A stretch of DNA of 64,000 nucleotides, from NCBI RefSeq assembly GCF_014863355.1, contig NZ_JACZEP010000002.1, positions 434,001 through 498,000 of the forward strand, in the 5' to 3' direction. The position numbers were made by a program, and so were the translations under genes. The DNA is from Aminobacter carboxidus. GTDB taxonomy: Bacteria; Pseudomonadota; Alphaproteobacteria; Rhizobiales; Rhizobiaceae. Under the pieces are notes generated by a model. It had not been told where the DNA came from. It saw nothing but the letters and a program-made list of their open reading frames with translations, and did no database searches. Shown here one piece after another: positions 43,656-51,698 of this stretch. Every line of letters starts with the position of its first letter. The stretch's first letter is position 1.

Positions 43656-44633
43656 TCAGCGTGATTTTTCGCGCAGCGATACGGCCACCGCAGCGAGGAT
43701 GATGAGACCGCGAACGATCATCTGGTCGGAAACCGACAGGCCCATGAGGATCAGGCCGTTATTCAGCATGCCCATCATCAGCGAGCCGACCAGTGCGCCG
43801 ATGATCGAGCCCTTGCCGCCATTGAGCAGCGTGCCGCCGACGATGACGGCGGCGATAACCGTCATCAGGTCAGTTTCGCCAAGCGTGTATTTCGCAGCCT
43901 GCAGGCGACCCGCATAAAGCAGGCCGGCGAGACCGGCGAGGCCACCGCTGATCATCAGCACGGCCAACCGCATCTTCGGCACGCTGATGCCCGACACACT
44001 TGCAGCGCGGGCGTTGTCGCCAATGGCCAGCACATGGGCGCCGAAGCGGGTCTCGCGGTAGATGATATGGCCGACGGCAACCGCAATTGCCGTCCACCAG
44101 ATGAGTGATGGAATACCCAGGAACACACCGGAACCGAAGAAGCCGGTAAACGTGCTGTCGGTCACCGGAATGGAGCGCAGGTCGGTCATCGAGCGCGCCA
44201 CACCGGCGAAGAGGCCCATCGTTGCCAGGGTCACCAGGAACGATGGCAGCTTGACATAGGCGACCAGCGCGCCGTTCAGCAACCCGATCAGCAAGCCGGC
44301 GCCGATGCCGGCAAGCACGCCGGCGACAAGACCGTATTCGTTGACCGTAACCGCCGCCGCCAGCGCCGCAACAGCGACGGTCGAGCCGATCGACAGGTCG
44401 ATTTCGCCGGCCGACATGACAAAGACCAGGCCGATGGCCATGATCGTCGCCGGTGCCGTCTGCAGCACGATGTTGGACAAGTTGCGGACAGTCAGGAATC
44501 CACTGTCCTTCAGCACGATGGCGAAGAACAGGAAGATCGCCAGGAAGCCGAAATAGACGACATATTGCTGCAGGTTGAAACGGCTGGCGAAGCTGTTGGC
44601 TTGGCTAGCGGCGCTCGTATTGGCGCTGGGCAT
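43656..44633 (-). CDS. Sugar ABC transporter permease (FrcC/RbsC-like)
   Basis: A 325-residue CUT2 permease with about 8-10 hydrophobic segments. It shows IMAIGLVFVMSAGEIDLSIGSTVAV (in parts, about residues 48-72), FLVTLATMGLFAGVARSM near 135, and VIAAVIVGGTLLNGGKGSIIGALVG (in parts, about 258-282). It is the only permease gene in the operon, so the channel is presumably a homodimer. The start is 12 bases upstream-to-downstream spaced from the YhfX-like gene, and a strong hairpin separates it from the preceding binding protein. Confidence 0.9.
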   Translation of the reverse strand: MPSANTSAASQANSFASRFNLQQYVVYFGFLAIFLFFAIVLKDSGFLTVRNLSNIVLQTAPATIMAIGLVFVMSAGEIDLSIGSTVAVAALAAAVTVNEYGLVAGVLAGIGAGLLIGLLNGALVAYVKLPSFLVTLATMGLFAGVARSMTDLRSIPVTDSTFTGFFGSGVFLGIPSLIWWTAIAVAVGHIIYRETRFGAHVLAIGDNARAASVSGISVPKMRLAVLMISGGLAGLAGLLYAGRLQAAKYTLGETDLMTVIAAVIVGGTLLNGGKGSIIGALVGSLMMGMLNNGLILMGLSVSDQMIVRGLIILAAVAVSLREKSR

Positions 44634-44653
44634 CGTACTTCCTCCGGGAAGGC

Positions 44654-44675
44654 GCAGGGGGATGGCTCCCCCTGC
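44654..44675 (-). promoter_or_regulatory. Intercistronic hairpin after the second binding-protein gene
   Basis: Perfect 8-bp arms gcaggggg (44654-44661) and ccccctgc (44668-44675) with a six-base loop lie just after the stop at 44683 on the minus strand and before the permease. Such hairpins often protect binding-protein mRNA and lower expression of downstream membrane genes. Confidence 0.7.
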
Positions 44676-44682
44676 AGAGCTG

Positions 44683-45747
44683 TTATTTCAGGGCGTCCGC
44701 GATCGTTGCGGGCATGTCCTTGTTGAGAGACTTCTTCCAGCCATCGGCGACGGTGTCCTTGGTCACGGCAAGGGAATCGACCACCAGGAACGGTTCGGCC
44801 GACTTGCCGACCAGTGATCCGGCAGCGGCCCGCGCCACGGTCACGCCAATATTGTAGGCCTCGTCGGCCACCAGCGCAGCGACGTTGCCACCCTTGACCA
44901 TGTCGAGAGCTGCAGGCTCGTTGAGGTCGAGCGCGACGATCTTGGTGTGAGTGTTGCCGGTCGAGCGCAGCGCCGACATGACACTCAGCGCCGGCTCGGC
45001 CCAGGTGACATAGATGCCGTCGAGATCGGGATGCTGGGTGATCATGCCCTGTGCGATTTCTTCGCTGCGGGCGGGATCGGCCATTCCGGCCTCGGCGACG
45101 ATCTTCATGTCCGGATAATCCTGCTCGATGGTCGCCTTGAAGGCCTGATCGCGCTGGTTGGTCACGTAGAAGTCCGCGTCGTGAAAGATGTAGCCGACCT
45201 TGCCCTTGCTGCCGAGCGCTTCGGCCATGGCGATCGCGGCCTTGTTGCCCATCTGGAACAGATCGTCGGAAACGATGGTCACATAATCCTTGCCGTGGAC
45301 ATAGCCGGCCGGCGAATTGTCGACGAAGGCGAGTTTCACGCCGGCGTTGCGGGCCGCATCGTAGACCGGGGCCGCGCTGGCCGGATCGACGGGCAGCGAC
45401 ACGATGATCGAAGGCTGCTTTGCCAGAACGGTTTCGACGTCGGATTTCTGCCGCGCACCGTCGAAGCCGGCATCGGTCTGTGCCACCACTTCGACGCCAA
45501 GCCGTTTGAACTCATCCTGGGCGCCGCTATTGACGGCGTTGGTGTATTCGCTCATCTCGTGCCAGACGAGCGCGGCGGTGAACTTGCCGTCCTTGATCTT
45601 CTGTTCCTCGTCCGGCGTCAGCACCATGGTGCTGGCCGGCGTCGGTTTTTCGCCATGCGGGCCGGTGGTGGCGCCATCCGCCGCAAAGGCGTTGGTGGCG
45701 GCGCATACGGTCGCCAGCAAGGCCATCAGTCTCAATCCATTACGCAT
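44683..45747 (-). CDS. Periplasmic sugar-binding protein, paralogue 2
   Basis: A 354-residue RbsB-type binding protein. The signal peptide MRNGLRLMALLATVCAATNAFAA would be cut after AFA, about residue 22. Landmarks are FTAALVWHEMSEYTNAVNSGAQDEF (in parts, about 54-78), TDAGFDGARQKSDVETVLA (about 91-109), IIVSLPVDPASAAPVYD near 115 and GKVGYIFHDADFYVTNQRDQAFK (in parts, about 183-205). ATG 45747 has gggagg about 8 bases upstream; an upstream in-frame extension lacks a secretion signal. It is clearly homologous to the next gene upstream (45810-46871) along its whole length, so the two arose by tandem duplication. Confidence 0.88.
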   Translation of the reverse strand: MRNGLRLMALLATVCAATNAFAADGATTGPHGEKPTPASTMVLTPDEEQKIKDGKFTAALVWHEMSEYTNAVNSGAQDEFKRLGVEVVAQTDAGFDGARQKSDVETVLAKQPSIIVSLPVDPASAAPVYDAARNAGVKLAFVDNSPAGYVHGKDYVTIVSDDLFQMGNKAAIAMAEALGSKGKVGYIFHDADFYVTNQRDQAFKATIEQDYPDMKIVAEAGMADPARSEEIAQGMITQHPDLDGIYVTWAEPALSVMSALRSTGNTHTKIVALDLNEPAALDMVKGGNVAALVADEAYNIGVTVARAAAGSLVGKSAEPFLVVDSLAVTKDTVADGWKKSLNKDMPATIADALK

Positions 45748-45773
45748 CGCAATTCCTCCCGTTGTTATGAACG

Positions 45774-45803
45774 GCCCCGGCGACAACCGCTCACCGCCGG
45801 GGC
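45774..45803 (-). promoter_or_regulatory. Intercistronic hairpin between the two binding-protein genes
   Basis: Perfect 9-bp arms gccccggcg (45774-45782) and cgccggggc (45795-45803) with a 12-base loop, immediately after the stop of the first binding-protein gene. Its sequence differs from the hairpin at 44654-44675, so structure rather than sequence is kept. Confidence 0.7.
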
Positions 45804-45809
45804 GCAAAG

Positions 45810-46871
45810 TCATTTGGCGGCGTCGAGAACCGACTGCGGCGCATCGCGATTGAGCGAGTCCTTCCAGCCCTGGGCGACGTTGTCCTTGGTAACGGTAATT
45901 GCCGGCGCCACGACGAAGGCCGGGGTCGGCTGGCCGAGCAGCGACTTCAGGCCGGCAGCGGCCATGGCGCGGCCGAGTTCATAGGCCTTGTCGGCGACAA
46001 GTGCAGTGACGTTACCACCCTTGACCATGTCGAGAGCGACCGGTTCGGCAAGATCGAGCGTCACGACCTTGGTCGTCTTGTTGCCGCTGGCGCGCAGAGC
46101 AGAAAGCACGCCGTCGGCCGGCTCGGCCCAGGTGACGTAGATGCCGTCGAGGTCCTGGTTCTGCAGCAGCATCGCACTGGCCAGTTCTTCGGCGCGGGCG
46201 GGATCGGAGATGCCTTGCTCGGCAACGATCTTGATGTCGGGATAGTCCTTCTCGATGGTCGACTTGAAGGCCTGATCGCGCTGGTTGGTGACATAGTAGG
46301 TGGCATCGTGGAAGATGTAGCCGACCTTGCCCTTGCCGCCGATTGACTTGGCCAGGGCGTCGGCCGCCTGCTTGCCCATCTGGAAAAGATCGTCAGTGAC
46401 GATCGAGGCGTAGTCGGTGCCGTGCTTGTAGCCGCTCGGCAGGTTGGACAGGAAGACCAGCTTGGCGCCATCGGTCACCGCCTGGCGGAACGCTTCGGCC
46501 GACGTGACCGGATCGAGTGGCAGAGCAAGGATGACGTTGGGCTTGGCAGCGAGTGCGGTTTCGATGTCGCTGCGCTGGCGCGCCGCATCGAAGCCAGCAT
46601 CCGTGGTTACCGCGATTTCGACCCCGGCGCGGGCGAATTCATCCTTGGCGCCGGCGGAGACCGCATTGGTGAAGTCGGACGAGGTGTGCCACAACAGCGC
46701 GGCTTTGTAGCCCTTGCCCTTGAGCGCGCCGATATCGGCGTCGGTCAGCGCGACATCGACGCTCGGCGTTGCGGTTTCACCTGATGGCCCGACCGTCTGG
46801 CCGGATGCCGCACCGGCGGCGAACATGAGACCGCCAGCAAGTGCGGCGGCGAAGATATTTTTCAACAACAT
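45810..46871 (-). CDS. Periplasmic sugar-binding protein, paralogue 1
   Basis: A 353-residue RbsB-type binding protein with signal peptide MLLKNIFAAALAGGLMFAAG and a likely cut near ASGQ, about residue 24. It shares YKAALLWHTSSDFTNAVSAGAKDEF (in parts), TDAGFDAARQRSDIETALA, ILALPLDPVTSAEAFRQA and GKVGYIFHDATYYVTNQRDQAFK (in parts) with its neighbour at 44683. Differences fall partly in stretches that line the ligand cleft in this fold, for example LSNLPSGYKHGTDY against VDNSPAGYVHGKDY. This suggests related but distinct ligands, or two anomers. A gggagaga ribosome binding site precedes ATG 46871. Confidence 0.88.
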   Translation of the reverse strand: MLLKNIFAAALAGGLMFAAGAASGQTVGPSGETATPSVDVALTDADIGALKGKGYKAALLWHTSSDFTNAVSAGAKDEFARAGVEIAVTTDAGFDAARQRSDIETALAAKPNVILALPLDPVTSAEAFRQAVTDGAKLVFLSNLPSGYKHGTDYASIVTDDLFQMGKQAADALAKSIGGKGKVGYIFHDATYYVTNQRDQAFKSTIEKDYPDIKIVAEQGISDPARAEELASAMLLQNQDLDGIYVTWAEPADGVLSALRASGNKTTKVVTLDLAEPVALDMVKGGNVTALVADKAYELGRAMAAAGLKSLLGQPTPAFVVAPAITVTKDNVAQGWKDSLNRDAPQSVLDAAK

Positions 46872-46907
46872 GGTCTCTCTCCCGATTGGTTCACTAAGGT
46901 TGGCAGT

Positions 46908-48167
46908 TCACTCGATCACGCCGCAGTAGCGGGCCATGAAGGCGGCAAAGCCGACTACACCGGCGAGGTATTCCTCCACCTCGACGTGTTCCTCGTATGT
47001 GTGGCAGTTGCGGATGTCGCCGGGCGCGCAGTAGACCGCAGGAACGCCGAGGCGATTGACGAAGAACGGCGATTCCGACCAGAACGGCGCGCCTTCGATG
47101 ACCCCGCGTCCGGTCATGGCACTGGCCATCGAAGCGGACAGCATGCCGACCTCGGCGGCGGCTTCATCGATCTCGGCGGCGGTGCCGCCCAGCACGTGGT
47201 CGCGGCCCGCAGGGTAGGAGAACTCGACCTTGATTTCGGGGTCGGTGATTGCCGAACGCACCGTTGCTTCGATCTCTGCTGCTGCTGCATCAAGCGATTC
47301 ACCTGGTAGCAGCTTGCGGATCAGCGACAGCGTGCAGCGCTCCGGCACCGCGATGTAGCCGCCGCCGCTGAGCCCGGTGATCAGCAGGAAGCTGCGGCCA
47401 ACCAGCTTGTGCTCGGTGCGGGCGGCGATCTCGTCGGAATGACTCCAGAGTGCTGTCATCGCGGCATGGCTAGCGCGCAACGCGTCCTTGCCGAGTTCGG
47501 GCACGCCGAAATAGGCCGACTTGCCGGTAATCGTGATGTCGGTGATGAAGAAGCCGATCTGGGCGGGATAGACCGAAAGTCGCGTTGGCTCGACATAGAC
47601 GACGAAATCGGGCTTCGCGACTTCACCTGTCTCGATGCGCGCGACAAGATCCTTGATGCCTGCCGATACGCCGGTGCCTGGTTGGCCGCTCTCTTCGTCG
47701 CCGATGAAGGCGTAAGACACGTCGCCAGCAAGGCGGATGCCGGCCTTGTCGAGCAGTGAAAGTGCTGCGAGCGAGGCGCAGATGCCGGCCTTCAGGTCGC
47801 CCGAACCGCGCCCCCAGACTGCTCCGTCGATGATAGGTGCTGCGAACGGGTCTTCACGTTCGGTACCGGCCCAATGCTCGCTCCAGCCATCTACATGGAC
47901 GGTATCGGTGTGGCCGATGAACAGCAGTCGCGAGCCTTTGCCGTCGCCCTTGCGCTCGCCCCAGATGTTGGGGCGGCCGGGCAGGAATTCGGCGGTGCGC
48001 TGGCCGGTCAGGCCGAGCGCGCGCATCTTTTCGTCGAGATAGGCGACGAAGTTTGCCTCGTTGCCGGTGATACTTTCGCGTCCGATGGCGCCCCTAAACA
48101 GCGCGATTGCCTCATCGCGGTCGAGCGCGCCCTGCAGACGTAAGGTGAGATCGTTCGCCAGAGCCAT
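46908..48167 (-). CDS. M20-family metallohydrolase (ArgE/DapE/carboxypeptidase G2-like)
   Basis: A 419-residue cytosolic di-zinc hydrolase. Metal and catalytic motifs are FIGHTDTVHVD near residue 83, GRGSGDLKAG near 119, IGDEESGQPG near 154 and CHTYEEHVEV near 392. Family members remove N-acyl groups from amino acids or cleave dipeptides and C-terminal glutamate. There is no signal peptide, so it acts after import. Its start overlaps the ROK stop by one base. In this operon it probably frees an amino or acyl group from the imported compound; the true substrate is unknown. Confidence 0.85.
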   Translation of the reverse strand: MALANDLTLRLQGALDRDEAIALFRGAIGRESITGNEANFVAYLDEKMRALGLTGQRTAEFLPGRPNIWGERKGDGKGSRLLFIGHTDTVHVDGWSEHWAGTEREDPFAAPIIDGAVWGRGSGDLKAGICASLAALSLLDKAGIRLAGDVSYAFIGDEESGQPGTGVSAGIKDLVARIETGEVAKPDFVVYVEPTRLSVYPAQIGFFITDITITGKSAYFGVPELGKDALRASHAAMTALWSHSDEIAARTEHKLVGRSFLLITGLSGGGYIAVPERCTLSLIRKLLPGESLDAAAAEIEATVRSAITDPEIKVEFSYPAGRDHVLGGTAAEIDEAAAEVGMLSASMASAMTGRGVIEGAPFWSESPFFVNRLGVPAVYCAPGDIRNCHTYEEHVEVEEYLAGVVGFAAFMARYCGVIE

Positions 48168-49378
48168 TACACGGCCTCCCGAAGCGCGCTGATGTTTGCC
48201 GGCGGCAGTGAAATGCGGCCGTCAGGCGCGTCGACCCCGAACAGCGTGTTGTGCAGTTGCCCAAGGCCGATGGCGGCTGCGCCAATGATGGCGGCACGCG
48301 AGCCGAGCTCGCCCGTTTCGACATTGATCGGATAGGGGAAACACTGCTGCAGAAGGGTCTTTACCCGGGACAGCATCTCCGGCCGAAGTCCGATCGAGCC
48401 GCCCAGGATGACCTTTTCCGGGTTGGCGATGGCGGCGATTGCGGCGATGCCGCGGGCAAGGTAACGCGCGGTTTCGTCGAGAACGGTGAGCGCTGCCGCA
48501 TCGCCCGCCTGCGCATTCTCGAAGATGGCAGGGACGCTGAGGCGCTTGCCCGACAAGGCGGCGTAGCGCTCGACCATGCCGTGGGAGGCAACGACGCGCT
48601 CGAAGGCGCCGCTGCGCAACGATTCAGGCTCGAATGGGTCGGCGCCCAGCGGCAGGAAGCCCATCTCTCCAGCCGCGTTGATAGCGCCACGCACGAGATG
48701 GCCACCGACCATCAAGCCGCTGCCGACGCCTGTTCCGAGCGCTACATAAGCCAGGTTGTCGATGCCCTGGCCCTGTCCCAGCCAGTTCTCGCCGAGGACG
48801 GCGAGATTGACGTCGTTCTCAAGCATCGCAACAAAACCGAATGCCTTTTCGAACGCGCCGACGACGTCGATCTTGTCGAAATCGGTGATATTAGGCGCGA
48901 GCAGGACGCGGCCGGTCGCACTGTTTGGCGCCCCTGGCACGCCGATGACAGCGAGGCGGATCTTCTTGCGGGCAATGCGTTGCCGCGCCGCCGCCTGAAA
49001 AGTCATGGTGACGATCTGGTCGATGACGAACTGGCCACCGCGCGGATCGGTGGGGGCAGTGTCCTCGGCGAAGATCTGGCAAGCGAGGTCGGTGATCGCC
49101 ACTCGCACCTTGGTGCCGCCGAGGTCGACGGCGACGATGTGTGCGGCGTCATAGACCAGCTCATAAGTGATGGCGGTGCGCCCGACATGGCCGCTGGTGC
49201 GACCCGTCTCCTGCACCCAGCCTTCCTGCTCGAGCGTGCGCACGATCTCGGAAATGGTCTGTTTGGAAAGTCCTGTCTGCTTGGCGATCGAGGCGCGTGA
49301 AATCGGCCCGCCCTGGACGATCGCCTCCATTACGGAGCGTTGGGAAAACTTTCGCGAGATGCGCAGGCTGTCGTTCAC
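48167..49378 (-). CDS. ROK-family transcriptional regulator lacking the zinc-cysteine motif
   Basis: A 403-residue repressor of the NagC/Mlc type. A winged helix-turn-helix (ISRASIAKQTGLSKQTISEIVRTL, in parts, residues about 26-49) precedes a ROK sugar-kinase-like domain with VAVDLGGTKVRVAI near 84 and ALGTGVGSGLMVGGHLVRG near 213. The usual ROK ligand and zinc region (E-x-G-H and C-x-C-G-x-x-G-C) reads EMGFLPLGADPFEP, so the His and the cysteines are missing. GTG 49378 is supported by aaagagg 6 bases upstream. An operator-like dyad lies just upstream, pointing to autoregulation of the whole operon by a sugar ligand. Confidence 0.88.
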   Translation of the reverse strand: MNDSLRISRKFSQRSVMEAIVQGGPISRASIAKQTGLSKQTISEIVRTLEQEGWVQETGRTSGHVGRTAITYELVYDAAHIVAVDLGGTKVRVAITDLACQIFAEDTAPTDPRGGQFVIDQIVTMTFQAAARQRIARKKIRLAVIGVPGAPNSATGRVLLAPNITDFDKIDVVGAFEKAFGFVAMLENDVNLAVLGENWLGQGQGIDNLAYVALGTGVGSGLMVGGHLVRGAINAAGEMGFLPLGADPFEPESLRSGAFERVVASHGMVERYAALSGKRLSVPAIFENAQAGDAAALTVLDETARYLARGIAAIAAIANPEKVILGGSIGLRPEMLSRVKTLLQQCFPYPINVETGELGSRAAIIGAAAIGLGQLHNTLFGVDAPDGRISLPPANISALREAV

Positions 49379-49390
49379 GATGGCCTCTTT

Positions 49391-49415
49391 AATTCGTTCT
49401 ATGACCGAACTTATT
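49391..49415 (-). promoter_or_regulatory. Operator-like dyad upstream of the ROK gene
   Basis: The arms aattcgttc (49391-49399) and gaacttatt (49407-49415) match as an inverted repeat at 7 of 9 positions around a 7-base spacer. This A/T-rich 25-bp dyad lies 13 bases before the GTG start, and A/T-rich dyads are usual for ROK repressors. A TTGACT sequence (minus strand, 49431-49436) could be a -35 box, but the matching -10 is poor. Confidence 0.55.
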
Positions 49416-49436
49416 ATGAGCGAGCATTTGAGTCAA

Positions 49437-49792
49437 CTGCCTCGGATAGTGCAGGCTGACCCTGCCGAAGGTCGAGCTGCACGCGGCCCCGACATCGCTG
49501 CGTATGGCCCGGCGCGGTCGCGCCGCCATTGACGTGATGCAATCAGGATTCCAACCTATTTTTCGCGATTGCCGTGACGAAGTCTCGTTGGTTTACAGAG
49601 GTTCAAATTGTCGCCTGCCAACTGGCCTTGACCAGTTTGGTACGCCTCGCGAAGCGGTACGGAAGAACGGTCGCAGAGACGGTACCCGCAGGTACCCAGT
49701 AATTGATGAGAGGCCTCTCTCCGCGCTTGGTCGCGGGAAAGTCGGGGTAATTCCAAGCGAGGGGAAAATGGCGCTTTGCCAAAAAAATCCGC
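49437..49792. other. Non-coding stretch between the ROK operon and tRNA-Ala
   Basis: I see no supported gene. There is a small hairpin aactgg/ccagtt near 49620-49638 and a direct repeat of ggtaccc near 49680-49700. Just below the tRNA 3' end the minus strand has a run of seven T (49780-49788 region), then a 4-bp stem tggc/gcca and tttt, a possible tRNA terminator. Confidence 0.4.
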
Positions 49793-49868
<76 letters not shown>

Positions 49869-49885
49869 GTCCAGCGGATGGCCGC

Positions 49886-49914
49886 ATTTATTGGCGGGCG
49901 AAGCCGTCTGTCAA
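49886..49914 (-). promoter_or_regulatory. Promoter of tRNA-Ala(CGC)
   Basis: On the minus strand TTGACA (49909-49914) and ATAAAT (49886-49891) are separated by exactly 17 bases, and the -10 ends 17 bases before the mature tRNA. This is the best sigma-70-type promoter match I noticed in the window. Confidence 0.75.
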
Positions 49915-50323
49915 GCGAGCAGTTGACGTAGGGGCGATATCGCTTGCGCGACCGCCGCACTCGCCGCGGCGCCGACGCGGTCCCGGTCAACGCGTGATCA
50001 AGACGCTGCCGGCGCCAGCACTTGAAGTGGAGCAGCAAACAATGGGCGGGCGGGCAGTGGGAGCCTGGTGAAGCGGCGTTGCCGCGAGGGTCTTTGAGGG
50101 ATTGGACCCGCGCGCAATGGGCGTAGCGCGCTGCCGTTGCCGCGAAGGGCATTCGGGATCGAAGCGCGATGTTGTCCGCACGAGGGACTTCCAGACGGAT
50201 AGCCCCTGCGCCGACAGGCATCGGCAAGGGGGCAGACGGATGGCGAAGGAGCCGGTTCGGCGACGCGGGGCTTGCCGCTCAGGCGTGCAATGGCTAAATG
50301 TCGGCAATTCATTGGAGAACGGC
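49915..50323. other. Non-coding stretch between tRNA-Ala and the YggT gene
   Basis: About 400 bases without a supported gene. The plus-strand frame that leads into YggT is open from 50102, but its codons and composition (Arg/Cys-rich) do not look coding. The promoter of yggT should lie here; I could not place it. A ggag site near 50314 precedes ATG 50324. Confidence 0.4.
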
Positions 50324-50614
50324 ATGCTCGCCCTCATTCAGACCATCATTCTGGCCCTCGACCTGTACTGGTGGATCATCATCGCCTCGGCGATCTTCTC
50401 CTGGCTCTATGCGTTCAACGTGGTCAACCCGCGCAACCAGGTCGTAGGCACCATCGGCAACATGCTGTTCAGGCTGACCGAACCAGCGCTCAAGCCGATC
50501 CGCCGCCTGATGCCGGATCTCGGCGGCATTGACATCTCGCCGATCGTCCTTTTGCTCGCACTGTTCTTCGTCAGGCAGTTCATTCTGACCACGGTGGCGC
50601 CGCTCGTCATCTGA
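50324..50614 (+). CDS. YggT-family membrane protein
   Basis: A 96-residue inner-membrane protein with two hydrophobic helices (about residues 3-30 and 70-92), the size of a single YggT unit. The characteristic segment [44 protein letters not shown] (in parts, residues about 31-74) is intact. Family members are linked with division or osmotic tolerance; a precise role is not known. ATG 50324 is used because the upstream open frame is non-coding in character. The stop overlaps the next gene. Confidence 0.88.
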   Translation: MLALIQTIILALDLYWWIIIASAIFSWLYAFNVVNPRNQVVGTIGNMLFRLTEPALKPIRRLMPDLGGIDISPIVLLLALFFVRQFILTTVAPLVI

Positions 50615-50934
50615 GCGACGTACTGAGCTTCTTCCGAAAGCGTGACGACGGCGTCGAGCTTTTTGTCAGGCTGACGCCGCGTTCTTCGAAGGACGCTATC
50701 GAAGGTGTCGAGCAGGCGGCTGACGAACGTTGCCACCTCGCAGCACGGGTGCGCGCCGTGCCAGAAAAAGGCGAGGCCAACGCGGCGCTTGAGAGGTTGC
50801 TTGCCGCCGAGTTCGGCATTCCCAAAAAATCCATAAAAGTGGTCGCAGGCGCAACGTCGCGGCTGAAGACCATCCGTATCACAGGCAACACTGGTGAACT
50901 GGCCAGGCTGATGGCGGAGCTTGCCAGGCGCTGA
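50611..50934 (+). CDS. DUF167 (YggU-like) protein, apparent CTG start
   Basis: A 107-residue protein of the DUF167 family. It has [21 protein letters not shown] near residue 13, [23 protein letters not shown] (in parts, about 43-65) and [14 protein letters not shown] (about 78-91). An in-frame GTG at 50749 would lose the conserved first strand. Upstream there is no ATG, GTG or TTG in frame down to the yggT overlap. CTG 50611 sits where the usual ATGA stop-start overlap with yggT would be (here CTGA) and yields (M)[13 protein letters not shown], a normal family N-terminus. A second CTG at 50623 is possible. yggT-DUF167 adjacency is common in bacteria. Confidence 0.82.
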   Translation: MSDVLSFFRKRDDGVELFVRLTPRSSKDAIEGVEQAADERCHLAARVRAVPEKGEANAALERLLAAEFGIPKKSIKVVAGATSRLKTIRITGNTGELARLMAELARR

Positions 50935-51027
50935 GCGCGCTCTGGATTGCGCAGTTCGGGCGCGACATACTCCGGTTGCATGCGCGCAGCATGTTGCGCG
51001 CATCGCCGATTTGGAGGGAGGCCCGGA

Positions 51028-51636
51028 ATGCGGAAGCTTGTCTTGGCACTGGCGCTTGCCATGCCGTTGCACCAGGCCGTAGCGGAAGAGATCTCGAGCG
51101 TCTATGTAGAGACCAGGACCGAGGCGGACTGCGTGGTCTTCGACAAGGCCGGCGCCGATGACGGCGATTATGCCAACATGGTCTGCCCGGGATATCGCGG
51201 CTATCCGGTGCTGGTGTTTTCAGCCGATCTCCGGGTATCCGTGTTCTACGGCTTTCCGCCCGCGGATTTCGCCGACATCCCCTGGCAGAGCTTCGAGACG
51301 TTCAACAGAAATGCCGGCAAGGCCGAGTGGCGTATTTCGAGCCATGACGGCAAGGTGATCCCGTTCGCCACCATCCGCCGTTGGTACGTGCAGTCGGACC
51401 CCGCAGAGGGGGACAAGGAAATCGAGGTGCTGGTGGTGGCGAAGGTCGGCCAGCCGGGCAAGGCCGACGGCTGCGTCGTCGCGCTTGTGCTGGCGACGGG
51501 CGAGCCCAAGGCCAACGAGCTGGCGCGCAAGATTGCCGACGAACAGGTGCGGGACTTTGCCTGCGGCTCGGACGAGAGGGTGATGGTCGGCGACCCGATG
51601 CCGGTGTTCGACTCGCAAGGCAAGACCAAAAACTAG
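51028..51636 (+). CDS. Secreted hypothetical protein
   Basis: A 202-residue protein with a clear signal peptide (MRKLVLALALAMPLHQAVAEE, cut after AVA near residue 18). The mature part has four cysteines (in ADCVVFDKA, MVCPGYRG, DGCVVALVL and DFACGSDE), which could form two disulphides in the periplasm. I recognise no enzyme motif. A strong ggagggagg ribosome binding site supports ATG 51028. It stands alone, convergent with ppa across a hairpin. Confidence 0.7.
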   Translation: MRKLVLALALAMPLHQAVAEEISSVYVETRTEADCVVFDKAGADDGDYANMVCPGYRGYPVLVFSADLRVSVFYGFPPADFADIPWQSFETFNRNAGKAEWRISSHDGKVIPFATIRRWYVQSDPAEGDKEIEVLVVAKVGQPGKADGCVVALVLATGEPKANELARKIADEQVRDFACGSDERVMVGDPMPVFDSQGKTKN

Positions 51637-51665
51637 GGCGCGGCCGGCAAAGCCAACCGCGCCCT
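51635..51665. terminator. Bidirectional hairpin between convergent genes
   Basis: Perfect 9-bp arms agggcgcgg (51635-51643) and ccgcgccct (51657-51665) with a 13-base loop that holds a small ggc/gcc stem. It begins at the stop codon of the secreted protein and ends 34 bases from the convergent ppa stop. Confidence 0.65.
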
Positions 51666-51698
51666 GTATGCGCTCGGAAACGCTTGAAGCTGGAAGCC

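Noticed and set aside
50102-50323. N-terminal extension of YggT by 74 codons
   Set aside because: Arg/Cys-rich, unlike any YggT protein, and ATG 50324 with ggag upstream gives the normal family length.
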